From: Actinomadura madurae | Lineage (GTDB): Bacteria; Actinomycetota; Actinomycetes; Streptosporangiales; Streptosporangiaceae | Assembly: GCF_900115095.1 (NCBI RefSeq) | Contig: NZ_FOVH01000006.1 | Coordinates: 62,001-126,000 of the forward strand | Direction: 5' to 3' | DNA length: 64,000 bases | Shown: positions 1 to 7,800 of the stretch, one piece after another | Layout: each line of letters starts with the position of its first letter | How positions within the stretch are numbered: position 1 is the stretch's first letter | The notes under the pieces: generated by a model | The model's input: only the letters and a program-made list of their open reading frames with translations | Database searches by the model: none | Told to the model about the DNA's origin: nothing | Translations under genes and position numbers: made by a program

Positions 1-580
1 GGTTCGCGATGGCGTCTCCGCCCGGCTCGGCCACCGCCTTGGCCGACCACTCGGGGTTCACGTACGCCTTCACCCCGGCGTACGGGTTGTCGGCGCGGTC
101 ACCGGACGGCGGGTCCGTGGGCGGATCGGTCGGCCCGCCCGTCGACCCGTCGCACACGGTCCCGTTGAGCTTGATCTGAGTGGGAGCCGCGTTCGTGCCG
201 GAGTAGGTGCCCTGGAAGCCGGGGTTGACCGAGGCGTTCGTGGCCAGCGTCGTGGCCCAGCTCGGATTCGTCACGGTGACGTGCTGTCCGGACTGGCCGA
301 AGGTGCCGTTCCAGCCCGAGGTCACCTGCTGGTTCCCGGCGAAGTCCCACTCCAGCGTCCAGCCGCCGCTGATCGCGTCGCCGAGGTTGGTGACCGTCAC
401 GGAGGCGGTGAAGCCGGTGCCCCAGTCGTCGGTGGTGTACTCGACCTCGCAGCCGGCGGCCGCGCTGGCCTGGGCCTGGGCCAGCGCGACCGTGCCTGAG
501 GCGAGCAGGAGCGCCGCCGAGGCGGCGGCCAGGCCGCGGCGGCGGGCGCCGGGTCTCCTGCGCGGGAGGGGGTGTCTCAT
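1..580 (-). CDS. GH6 cellobiohydrolase with N-terminal CBM2, 5' part only
   Basis: Secreted exo-beta-1,4-glucanase acting on crystalline cellulose. The reading frame starts at ATG 580 after a GGAGG site spaced 7 bases away. It encodes an Arg-rich signal peptide with a long Ala/Leu core (residues 1-40), then a CBM2 module bounded by Cys (CEVEYTTDDWG to NGTVCDG, about 42-145). A Pro/Thr linker (PTDPPTDPP) follows, and then the start of a GH6 catalytic domain (NPYAGVKAYVNPEWSAKA, EPGGDAIAN). The catalytic Asp residues lie outside the window. The start codon overlaps the stop of the GH5 relic upstream (ATGA), so the two are probably one transcript controlled from the CelR box near 1295. GH6 family assignment rests on the short N-terminal stretch. 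Confidence 0.85.
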   Translation of the reverse strand, partial: MRHPLPRRRPGARRRGLAAASAALLLASGTVALAQAQASAAAGCEVEYTTDDWGTGFTASVTVTNLGDAISGGWTLEWDFAGNQQVTSGWNGTFGQSGQHVTVTNPSWATTLATNASVNPGFQGTYSGTNAAPTQIKLNGTVCDGSTGGPTDPPTDPPSGDRADNPYAGVKAYVNPEWSAKAVAEPGGDAIAN

Positions 581-1254
581 CCGGATTCCTCCATCTGGTT
601 GGGGTGGGCTGCTTCCGGAAGGTCAGGGGAGGGCCTGCAGGTGGTTGCGGTGGCGACCTGCCGCCAGAACTCCGGCGCGTGCTCGGCGTCCGGCATGGGC
701 TTCTGGCAGTCGGCGTCCGCCGTCTCGCAATGGCTGTCGTAGCCGGTCCACGTCCCGTGGCTCCAGTGCAGTTCGAGGATGGGCGTGATGCCGTTCTCCT
801 CGAGCAGCGCGACGTAATTCTTGACGGCATTCCGGTAAGCGGTGCCCCGGTAAGCCGGGTCGACGTTGTCCAAGCCCAGCCAGCAGTCGGAGTTGAGCGG
901 CACCCGGACGGCGTTGACGTTCCAGCTCTTTATGGCGGCGACCGATGGCGCGTCCATCGGCCCGTCCCATATTCCGCTGCCCTGGACGCAGGCGAATTCG
1001 CCGCCGGACCGGTTCACGCCGAGGAGCCGCACCGTGTTCCCGCCGGAGTCGACGAACCTGTTGCCCGACACCGGCAGCTCGGGCGCCGGGCCGTCGGGCG
1101 GGGGAGTGGTCGGCGGGTCGGTCGGGTCGGCGCCTGTGTCGCATTCCGTTCCGTTGAGGGTGAAGGCGGCAGGGGGCGCGTTGGTGCCGCTGTAGGCGAA
1201 CCGCGCGCCGGTCAGCGCGGCCACCGCGGCGGTGCGCGGGGAAAGCGATCTCAT
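577..1254 (-). pseudogene. Doubly truncated CBM2-GH5 endoglucanase relic
   Basis: Starts at ATG 1254 after a GGAG site. A short signal-like start (MRSLSPRTAAVAALTG) is joined directly to the last strand of a CBM2 (FAYSGTNAP, FTLNGTEC), a Pro-rich linker, and the first part of a GH5 barrel (VSGNRFVDSGG, LLGVNRSGGEF, ITPILELHW). The frame leaves GH5 similarity after EFWRQVATAT, before the NEP motif that carries the acid/base Glu, and stops at 577. Two deletions are therefore visible: most of the signal peptide and CBM2, and the catalytic C-terminal part. The frame stayed open and its TGA overlaps the GH6 ATG, so it may still serve as a translated leader. No cellulase activity is expected. Confidence 0.8.
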
Positions 1255-1287
1255 GTGATCTCCGCTTTCACATCGTGTCCGTTCATT

Positions 1288-1301
1288 TGGGAGCGCTCCC
1301 A
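1288..1301. promoter_or_regulatory. CelR operator upstream of the cellulase operon
   Basis: Perfect 14-bp palindrome TGGGAGCGCTCCCA, identical to the known actinobacterial CelR binding site (Thermobifida cellulase genes). It lies 34 bp upstream of the ATG of the minus-strand GH5 relic/GH6 unit. Confidence 0.92.
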
Positions 1302-1469
1302 CTCCTGGACTGCGGCGAACGTAGAACGCTTCGGACGCGGCATGGAAGCCTTGTTCCATTCCTTTCACGATGTTTCACGCCGCCTCGCGCGCGCGGTGAG
1401 GGACGGGAGTCGCCGGGCGAATTCGATCGCGTCGCGACCCTTGACACGATCGGCGTCCGAACGGATTCT

Positions 1470-1483
1470 TGGGAGCGCTCCCA
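1470..1483. promoter_or_regulatory. CelR operator upstream of celR
   Basis: Second perfect copy of TGGGAGCGCTCCCA, 64 bp upstream of the chosen GTG start of the LacI-family gene. It implies autoregulation, with co-induction by cellobiose as known for CelR. Confidence 0.9.
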
Positions 1484-1546
1484 CTACTCCCGACCCGGTC
1501 CCGCCCCCGCGAATGGCCGGGAACCCCCGAAGGGAGTGCCGAAAGC

Positions 1547-2584
1547 GTGACCATCACCCACCCCCCGCACGACCCCGCCCTCCCGGACCGGCCGCCGACC
1601 CTCGCGCACGTCGCGCAGCTCGCCGGCGTGTCCCCCGCCACCGCGTCCCGCGTCCTGAACGGCTCCGCCCGCGTCAGCAAGGCCGCCCGCCTCCAGGTCG
1701 AGGAGGCCGTCGAGCGGCTCGGTTACGTCCGCCGCCGGACCGGCTCCCCCGACCGCGAGTCCTCCGGCACGATCGCCGCCGTCGTCTGCGAGGACGGCTG
1801 CCGCGTCCTCGGCGACGCGTTCTTCGCGCGCCTGCTGTGGGGCGTGCGGCGGGAGCTGGACGGCCGCGCGCCGCTAGTCGTGCTCATGGCCGGCCGGGCG
1901 GAGGAGTGGCGGGCGACCACCGGCTACCTGCGCGGCGGCCGCGCCGCGGGCGTGCTGCTCGTCGGCGCCCGCCGCGACCAGGTCGCCCCGCTCGTCCAGG
2001 CGGCGGCCGGCGCCCCCGTGGTGCTCGCCGGGCGCCCCCTCGACGAGGTGGCGCTGCCCTACGTCGACGTCGACAACCGCGGCGGCGCGCACGCCGCGGT
2101 CCGGCACCTGCTGGCGTCCGGGCGGCGCCGCATCGGCACGATCGCCGGGCCCGCCGACATGGGCGCCGCCGTCGACCGGCTCGCCGGCTACCGGCTCGCG
2201 GCCCGGGAGGCCGGGATCTGCGTCAACGGGCTCGTCTGCCAGGGCGACTTCGGCCGGCTGTCCGGCGAGCGGGCGATGCGCCGGCTGCTGGAGCGCCGCC
2301 CCGACGTCGACGCCGTCCTCGCCGCGTCCGACCAGATGGCGGTCGGCGCCCTCGGCGCGCTGCGCCGGGCGGGCCGCCGCGTCCCCGACGACGTCGCGGT
2401 CGTCGGGTTCGACGACGCCCCGGTCGCCCGGCAGGTCCGGCCCCGGCTGACGACCGTCCGGCAGCCGGCGGAGGACCTCGGCGCCCGGCTGGCGCGCGAG
2501 CTGCGCGCCTGCACCGGCGGCCGCCCCAACACCGAGCGCGGCGTCGTGCTGCGCACCAAGTTGATCGTCCGGGAGTCCGGCTGA
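1547..2584 (+). CDS. celR: LacI-family cellulose regulator CelR
   Basis: Cytoplasmic repressor of 345 residues. The N-terminal LacI helix-turn-helix is clear (PTLAHVAQLAGVSPATASRV, about 17-36, then VLNGSARVSKAARLQVEEA). A periplasmic-binding-protein-like sensor domain follows, ending with the LacI-type stretch VPDDVAVVGFDDAPVARQVR. The GTG at 1547 was chosen because AAGGGAG lies just upstream; a longer frame would begin inside the operator at 1470. Two perfect CelR boxes within 260 bp and flanking GH6/GH5/GH48 genes support the CelR role. In the family, cellobiose releases the repressor from its operators. Confidence 0.88.
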   Translation: MTITHPPHDPALPDRPPTLAHVAQLAGVSPATASRVLNGSARVSKAARLQVEEAVERLGYVRRRTGSPDRESSGTIAAVVCEDGCRVLGDAFFARLLWGVRRELDGRAPLVVLMAGRAEEWRATTGYLRGGRAAGVLLVGARRDQVAPLVQAAAGAPVVLAGRPLDEVALPYVDVDNRGGAHAAVRHLLASGRRRIGTIAGPADMGAAVDRLAGYRLAAREAGICVNGLVCQGDFGRLSGERAMRRLLERRPDVDAVLAASDQMAVGALGALRRAGRRVPDDVAVVGFDDAPVARQVRPRLTTVRQPAEDLGARLARELRACTGGRPNTERGVVLRTKLIVRESG

Positions 2585-2629
2585 CGGCCCCGGGCTGACG
2601 CGGGCTCCGTCCCGCATCCCCCGCGAACA

Positions 2630-2655
2630 CCACCGCCGGGCTCCGCCGGCGGTGG
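2630..2655 (+). terminator. Hairpin between celR and the GH48 gene
   Basis: Perfect 10-bp stem CCACCGCCGG / CCGGCGGTGG with a 6-base loop, 45 bases after the celR stop. It has no T-tract, as is common in actinobacteria. It may end celR transcription or act as an attenuator before the GH48 gene, which has no CelR box of its own in this gap. Confidence 0.5.
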
Positions 2656-2699
2656 AGCCCGCCATGCCCGGAGAACGGGCGCGACAGGAAGGAAGAACG

Positions 2700-5624
2700 G
2701 TGAGAAGACGTCATCGATGGCGCTCCCTCACTGCCGTGGGCGCGACGCTGACCTTGCTCTGCGGCGGCCTCGGCGTGATGGCTCCGGTACACGCCGCGGC
2801 GGCGGCCTGCAAGGTCGTCTACAAGACGAACGACTGGGGCGGCGGCTTCACCGCGAGCATCGACATCACCAACCAGGGCGATGCCCTGGACGGCTGGAAG
2901 CTGACCTACTCCTACTCGGGGAACCAGAAGCTCGCCGGCGGCTGGTCGGGCAAGTGGTCCCAGTCGGGGCAGCAGGTCGCCGTTGAGAACGAGGGCTGGA
3001 ACGGGGCGCTCGCCTCCGGCGCCTCCGTGAACGTCGGCGCGCAGTTCACCTACAGCGGGACCAACGCCGACCCCACCGCGTTCAGCCTGAACGGCACGCC
3101 GTGCAACCAGAGCTCGTCCGCGCCGACGGTGGCTCTGACGAGCCCCTCCGCCGGAGCGACGTACTCGGTCGGCGCCTCGGTGCCCCTGGCGGCGACCGCG
3201 GCGGCCGGATCCGGCGCGTCGGTGTCGAAGGTCGAGTTCCACAGCCAGGACGGGCCGCTCGGTGACGCCGACACGAGCGCGCCCTACGGCCTGACCTGGA
3301 CGCCGTCGCAGGCGGGCGATTACTCGATCTACGCCAAGGTGACCGACAGCACGGGCGCGACGGCCGAGTCGGCGCCGGTCGGCGTCACCGTCACCGCCGA
3401 GGCGAGCGTGGTGGCGAGCCCGGCCGCGCTGACGATCGCGCAGGGCGCCACGGCCACGTACGCGGTCAGGTTGTCGGAAGCGCCGTCCTCGGACGTGACG
3501 GTGACGACGTCCCGCACCGCGGGCAACAGCGGCCTGTCCGTGACCGGCGGCGGGACGCTCACCTTCACGCCGCGGAACTGGTCCACCGCGCAGAACGTGA
3601 CGCTCACCGCGGATGACTCCGGGACGGGCCAGGCGACCTTCACCTCGTCCGCGCCCGGGTACACGGCGGCCGAGGTCACCGCTACCGAGGTGGCCGTCTC
3701 CGCAGACGGCTACACGCAGCGGTTCCTCGACCAGTACAACAAGATCAAGGACCCGGCGAACGGCTACTTCAGCCCCGAGGGCATCCCGTACCACTCGGTG
3801 GAGACGTTCATGGTCGAGGCCCCCGACCACGGCCACGAGACGACGTCGGAGGCCTACAGCTACCTCATCTGGCTGGAGGCCATGTACGGCAAGGTCACGC
3901 AGGACTGGGACCCCTTCAACGCCTCCTGGGCGCTGATGGAGAAGTACATGATCCCCACGCACGCGGACCAGCCGACGAACTCCTTCTACCGGCCGTCCGA
4001 ACCCGCCACCTACGCCGCCGAGCACCCGCTGCCGAGCGACTACCCGTCCCAGATCGACGGCGACATCCCGGTCGGCCAGGACCCGATCGCGAGCGAGCTG
4101 AAGTCCGCCTACGGCACCGACGACGTCTACGGCATGCACTGGCTCCAGGACGTGGACAACGTGTACGGCTACGGCAACACCCCGGGAGGCGGCTGCGAGG
4201 AGGGCCCCGGCGCCGACGGCCCCTCCTACATCAACACCTACCAGCGCGGCTCGCAGGAGTCGGTCTTCGAGACCGTCCCGCAGCCGACGTGCGACCGGTT
4301 CGCGTTCGGCGGCCCCAACGGCTACCTGGACCTGTTCATCAAGGACTCCTCCTACGCCGAGCAGTGGAAGTTCACCAACGCGCCCGACGCGGACGCCCGC
4401 GCGATCCAGGCCGCGTACTGGGCGAACGTCTGGGCCAAGGAGCAGGGCAAGGGCGGCGACGTCTCGGCCACCGCGGCCAAGGCCGGCAAGATGGGCGACT
4501 ACCTGCGCTACGCGTTCTTCGACAAGTACTTCAAGAAGATCGGCGACTGCCATCCGGCCTCGTCCTGCCCCGCCGGGACGGGCAAGGACAGCGAGCACTA
4601 CCTGCTGTCCTGGTACTACGCCTGGGGCGGCGCCACGGACTCCAACGCCGGCTGGGCGTGGCGCATCGGCGACGGCGCCTCGCACTTCGGCTACCAGAAC
4701 CCGCTCGCCGCGTACGCGCTGGTGAACGACCCCGCGCTCGCCCCCAAGGGCGCGACGGCCAAGGCCGACTGGGAGAAGAGCCTGACCCGGCAGCTCCAGC
4801 TCTACAAGTGGCTGCAGTCCGCCGAGGGCGGCATCGCCGGCGGCGTCACCAACAGCTGGGACGGCAGCTACAGCACCCCGCCCACCGGCCTCACCGAGTT
4901 CTTCGGCATGGCCTACGACTGGCAGCCCGTCTACCACGACCCGCCGAGCAACCAGTGGTTCGGGTTCCAGGCGTGGTCGATGGAGCGGGTCGCCGAATAC
5001 TACCAGGTCAGCGGTGACGCGGACGCCAAGGCGATCCTGGACAGGTGGGTCTCCTGGGCGCTGTCGGAGACGACGGTCGACCCGTCCACGGGATCCATCC
5101 AGATCCCGTCGACCCTGACGTGGACCGGGCAACCGGACGCGAACTGGTCGTCGTCCACCGGCATGCCGCCCGCGAACGACGACCTGCACGTCTCGGTGAA
5201 GGACTACACCAGCGACGTCGGCGTGGCCGCCGCGTACGCCAAGACCCTGACGTACTACGCAGCCAGGTCCGGCGACGCCGACGCCAAGCAGGCCGCCAAG
5301 GACCTCCTCGACGCCCTCTGGAAGCACGCCGACGCGAAGGGCGTCTCCGTCGAGGAGAGCAAGGCCGACTACCGGCGCGTGATCGACCCGGTCTACATCC
5401 CGTCCGGCTGGACCGGGACGATGCCCAACGGCGACCCCATCAACTCCAGCTCGACGTTCATGTCCATCCGCTCCTTCTACAAGAGCGATCCCGACTACCA
5501 GCGCGTCATGGCCTACGCCAACGGCGACAGCTCGACCGTGCCCGTGTTCACCTACCACCGCTTCTGGGCCCAGGCCGACATAGCCCTGGCCATGGCCGAC
5601 TACGGCCGCCTCTTCGACGAGTGA
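2700..5624 (+). CDS. GH48 exocellulase with CBM2 and two Ig-like modules
   Basis: Secreted reducing-end cellobiohydrolase of 974 residues. GTG 2700 follows AGGAAGGAAG. The order is: signal peptide ending near VHAAAAA (about 37), CBM2 (CKVVYKTNDWGGGF to NGTPC, about 38-135), an Ig-like module (APTVALTSPSAGATY, about 140-235), a second beta-sandwich module (ASVVASPAALTIAQGATATY to YTAAEVTATEV, about 238-335), and GH48 from DGYTQRFLDQYNKIKDP (about 340) to the end. The GH48 acid motif EAPDHGHETTSEA places the general acid Glu near residue 373. GH48 enzymes act with GH6 enzymes from opposite chain ends, which fits the GH6 gene 2 kb away. CBM2 first, then two beta-sandwich spacers, is a long layout for the family. 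Confidence 0.95.
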   Translation: MRRRHRWRSLTAVGATLTLLCGGLGVMAPVHAAAAACKVVYKTNDWGGGFTASIDITNQGDALDGWKLTYSYSGNQKLAGGWSGKWSQSGQQVAVENEGWNGALASGASVNVGAQFTYSGTNADPTAFSLNGTPCNQSSSAPTVALTSPSAGATYSVGASVPLAATAAAGSGASVSKVEFHSQDGPLGDADTSAPYGLTWTPSQAGDYSIYAKVTDSTGATAESAPVGVTVTAEASVVASPAALTIAQGATATYAVRLSEAPSSDVTVTTSRTAGNSGLSVTGGGTLTFTPRNWSTAQNVTLTADDSGTGQATFTSSAPGYTAAEVTATEVAVSADGYTQRFLDQYNKIKDPANGYFSPEGIPYHSVETFMVEAPDHGHETTSEAYSYLIWLEAMYGKVTQDWDPFNASWALMEKYMIPTHADQPTNSFYRPSEPATYAAEHPLPSDYPSQIDGDIPVGQDPIASELKSAYGTDDVYGMHWLQDVDNVYGYGNTPGGGCEEGPGADGPSYINTYQRGSQESVFETVPQPTCDRFAFGGPNGYLDLFIKDSSYAEQWKFTNAPDADARAIQAAYWANVWAKEQGKGGDVSATAAKAGKMGDYLRYAFFDKYFKKIGDCHPASSCPAGTGKDSEHYLLSWYYAWGGATDSNAGWAWRIGDGASHFGYQNPLAAYALVNDPALAPKGATAKADWEKSLTRQLQLYKWLQSAEGGIAGGVTNSWDGSYSTPPTGLTEFFGMAYDWQPVYHDPPSNQWFGFQAWSMERVAEYYQVSGDADAKAILDRWVSWALSETTVDPSTGSIQIPSTLTWTGQPDANWSSSTGMPPANDDLHVSVKDYTSDVGVAAAYAKTLTYYAARSGDADAKQAAKDLLDALWKHADAKGVSVEESKADYRRVIDPVYIPSGWTGTMPNGDPINSSSTFMSIRSFYKSDPDYQRVMAYANGDSSTVPVFTYHRFWAQADIALAMADYGRLFDE

Positions 5625-5631
5625 CCCACCC

Positions 5632-5676
5632 CAAGGGGCCCGTGCGCACAGCATCCGCCGCGTGCACGGGCCCTTG
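5632..5676. terminator. Bidirectional terminator between convergent genes
   Basis: Arms CAAGGGGCCCGTGC and GCACGGGCCCTTG pair with one unpaired G. The element sits 8 bases after the GH48 stop and 4 bases before the stop of the opposing membrane-protein gene. Confidence 0.7.
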
Positions 5677-5679
5677 CCC

Positions 5680-6726
5680 TCACCCGGTCTCGACGCTGGG
5701 CCTCGGACCGGGGCTCCCTCCGGTTCTCCGCTCCGGCCCGCCGTCGTCCGTCGGGGTCGCCGATGGCGTCGTGGCCGGCGGCGCGACGGTAGGGGTCGAG
5801 GTGGGCACCGGGGTCTCGCCGCCCGGGGGGCGTCCGGACGGGATCGCCGCCGGAGCCCCCGATCGTTCTGCCGGGACTGCCGAACGGCGGACGCGAGGAT
5901 CGCCCATGGGACACGTCGGCGCCGTGTGATGTGCTCCGGGCGAGCCGTTCGCGGCGACCTTGATCTTGAACTCCGTCGCGTCCCGGAGCGGGAGCCGGAT
6001 GTTCCGGCTTCCTCCTGATGCGACGGTCCTGGTGACCACCGCGCCGCTGTCGGCTCTGAGGCTCCACACGCATCCAGGGGCGCCCCGGCCGTCGCCGTGC
6101 GCGCCGACGGTGGCCACGAACTCGGTGGACGCGACATCCAGCTTGTACCCGAAGGACAGGTCGCTCGCGGACATGGCGGCGACCTGCTCGGGGCCCACCT
6201 GCCAGCCGTACTCGAACTGCTGTCCCGCGATCGTGACGGATCCGAGGTCGGGTTCGAAGCCGGGGGTGTGGACCAGCTTCAGCCGGCCGAGCGGAGTGGA
6301 CCTCCCGCCGGTCCCACCGGGAGGCGGTGTCCGATGCAGGGATGTCCCCGCGGAGGTGGTCGTCGGGACGTGCTCCGGTCGATTCGGTTCATGCGTGCGG
6401 CCCGCTTCGGGCGGCGGCGCCGGGCGGGGGCGGACTCCGTGGCCGCCCCAGAGACCCATCGCCAGGACCACCGTTGCCGCCGCCACCACGCTCCCCGCCA
6501 GTGTCCTGGGGCGCGGCCAGGACGCCGCGGCGACACCGCCCCGCAGGGCCTCGCGGAGGCGGCGGGAAGCGACCCGGGGCAGTGCGGCGCGAGGCGGCCG
6601 CACGCGGCGCCGGATGTCGGCCAGCGCGGCGTCGATGTCGATCTCCGGCGGCTCCGGCCGGTGCGCGTCACGGATCAGCCGGGTCAGCGCGTCGGTCTCG
6701 TGCCGACGGCGGCGGAACACGCTCAC
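5680..6726 (-). CDS. Single-pass membrane protein, probable sigma-factor partner
   Basis: 348 residues. A basic cytoplasmic N-terminus with an acidic helix (PPEIDIDAALADIRRRVRPP, about 26-45) precedes one membrane segment (LAGSVVAAATVVLAMGLW, about 76-93). Outside it has a Pro/Thr-rich linker and a beta-rich domain (about 155-265; FEYGWQVGPEQVAAM, FVATVGAHGDG, LRDATEFKIKVAANGS) resembling NPCBM-like carbohydrate-binding folds. It ends in a Pro/Thr tail. The ATG overlaps the stop of the sigma gene (ATGA). Position and topology suggest an anti-sigma factor, but the zinc-type HxxxCxxC motif is absent. The anti-sigma role is inference; the one-pass topology is visible. Confidence 0.6.
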   Translation of the reverse strand: MSVFRRRRHETDALTRLIRDAHRPEPPEIDIDAALADIRRRVRPPRAALPRVASRRLREALRGGVAAASWPRPRTLAGSVVAAATVVLAMGLWGGHGVRPRPAPPPEAGRTHEPNRPEHVPTTTSAGTSLHRTPPPGGTGGRSTPLGRLKLVHTPGFEPDLGSVTIAGQQFEYGWQVGPEQVAAMSASDLSFGYKLDVASTEFVATVGAHGDGRGAPGCVWSLRADSGAVVTRTVASGGSRNIRLPLRDATEFKIKVAANGSPGAHHTAPTCPMGDPRVRRSAVPAERSGAPAAIPSGRPPGGETPVPTSTPTVAPPATTPSATPTDDGGPERRTGGSPGPRPSVETG

Positions 6727-7667
6727 TGGCCGGCCTCCTCTTCGGTCTCGCCCGCCGCGGAGCGGTTTCCGCGGCGACGCCGCCTCGTCTCGATCGCGAT
6801 CCGTTCCACCAGTTCCGGGTGATCCAGGCCGAGCCGGGCCATCAGCTCCTCGCGTGTGGCCTTGATGACCCGGTACACGGTCCGCTCGCTGATCCCCGTC
6901 GCGGCGGCGATCTCGGCGGCGGTCAGCTGGTGGGTGAAACGAAGCGTGATGATCTGCTGGTGCGACTTCCTGGGGGTCTTCGCCAGCTGGCTCCGCAGGG
7001 TGTCGCGGACGGCCTGGACCAGCGTGGGGTCGTCATCGGCGCGCGGGATGTCCGGGCCGGGAGGGGCCGCCAGCGCCCGCCGGTACCTATCGAGAGCCCG
7101 TTCGGCGCTCTTCGCGGTTCTGATCCGGCTGATGGTCCTGTTCCGGGCGGCCTTCGTGGCGTACCGCCGCAGGCGCTCGGCGTCTTTCCGGGAGTGCTTT
7201 CCCCAGTCTGTCCAGATGGCAGCGTAAACGTCATTGACGACTTCTTGGACATCCTCCTTCAAACCTGGAAACGCTTCGAAGGTCGTCTTATAGACATCTT
7301 CGTAGGTCTTCCGCGTGAACTCGATGAAGTCGGCTTCCGTGCGTTCTGCCGCATCCTCATCGTCGATGGTGGTGGGGTGCTGCGTTGGCGTGTCGCCGCC
7401 GGCGGCCTGATAGTGCAGGCTGGTCCGGGAGGACAGGGTGACCTGGACGGTGCTCCCCGGCGCGACCCGGAAGGCCATGGCGAGGGCGCAGAGCTCGTGA
7501 AGCGCCCTTACGAGGGTGAACAACACGCCCGTGATGAGCATGTGGGTGAGGGACATCGGTCTCGCTTTCTGTCGCGGGAGGCCGTGACCGGCTCCGCTAG
7601 GAGAACGCGTCACGTCCATTGCTCCGCCACGCGCCGATCCGCGCGGCGCCCCCGACAAAATGTGCAT
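6723..7667 (-). CDS. ECF-like RNA polymerase sigma factor
   Basis: 314 residues. Sigma region 2 lies at about 90-165 (FEAFPGLKEDVQEVVNDVYA, YATKAARNRTISRI). Region 4 lies at about 215-270, with a helix-turn-helix (LTAAEIAAATGISERTVYRV) for the -35 element. Start ATG 7667 is preceded by AAGGGA. Alternative starts at 7619 and 7556 would shorten the N-terminus but would not remove an unusual hydrophobic stretch before region 2 (LTHMLITGVLFTLVRALHEL). The gene is coupled to the downstream membrane protein by a 4-base overlap, so the two probably form a regulatory pair. The target regulon cannot be read from the sequence. Confidence 0.75.
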   Translation of the reverse strand: MHILSGAPRGSARGGAMDVTRSPSGAGHGLPRQKARPMSLTHMLITGVLFTLVRALHELCALAMAFRVAPGSTVQVTLSSRTSLHYQAAGGDTPTQHPTTIDDEDAAERTEADFIEFTRKTYEDVYKTTFEAFPGLKEDVQEVVNDVYAAIWTDWGKHSRKDAERLRRYATKAARNRTISRIRTAKSAERALDRYRRALAAPPGPDIPRADDDPTLVQAVRDTLRSQLAKTPRKSHQQIITLRFTHQLTAAEIAAATGISERTVYRVIKATREELMARLGLDHPELVERIAIETRRRRRGNRSAAGETEEEAGQ

Positions 7668-7786
7668 GAGGTTCCCTTGCTGGAAAATCGGTGCGGAGCA
7701 AATAGGAACACATACCGGAAAACGCGCGCTCCAGTGTGACCAAGATCACGGGGGCCGCGGAGGGTTGGGCGCGGCCCGCAGGCATG

Positions 7787-7800
7787 CGAACATATGTTCG
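7787..7800. promoter_or_regulatory. LexA (SOS) box over the dinB start
   Basis: Perfect palindrome CGAACATATGTTCG, matching the Gram-positive/actinobacterial LexA box (CGAAC-N4-GTTCG). The dinB ATG at 7794 lies inside the box. Confidence 0.88.

Noticed and set aside
604..2598. Long plus-strand frame across the GH5 relic and celR
   Set aside because: Low-complexity Arg/Pro/Ala product spanning both CelR operators; celR in another frame is well supported.
2223..6137. Long minus-strand frame opposite the GH48 gene
   Set aside because: It crosses celR, the GH48 gene and the bidirectional terminator and has no domain.
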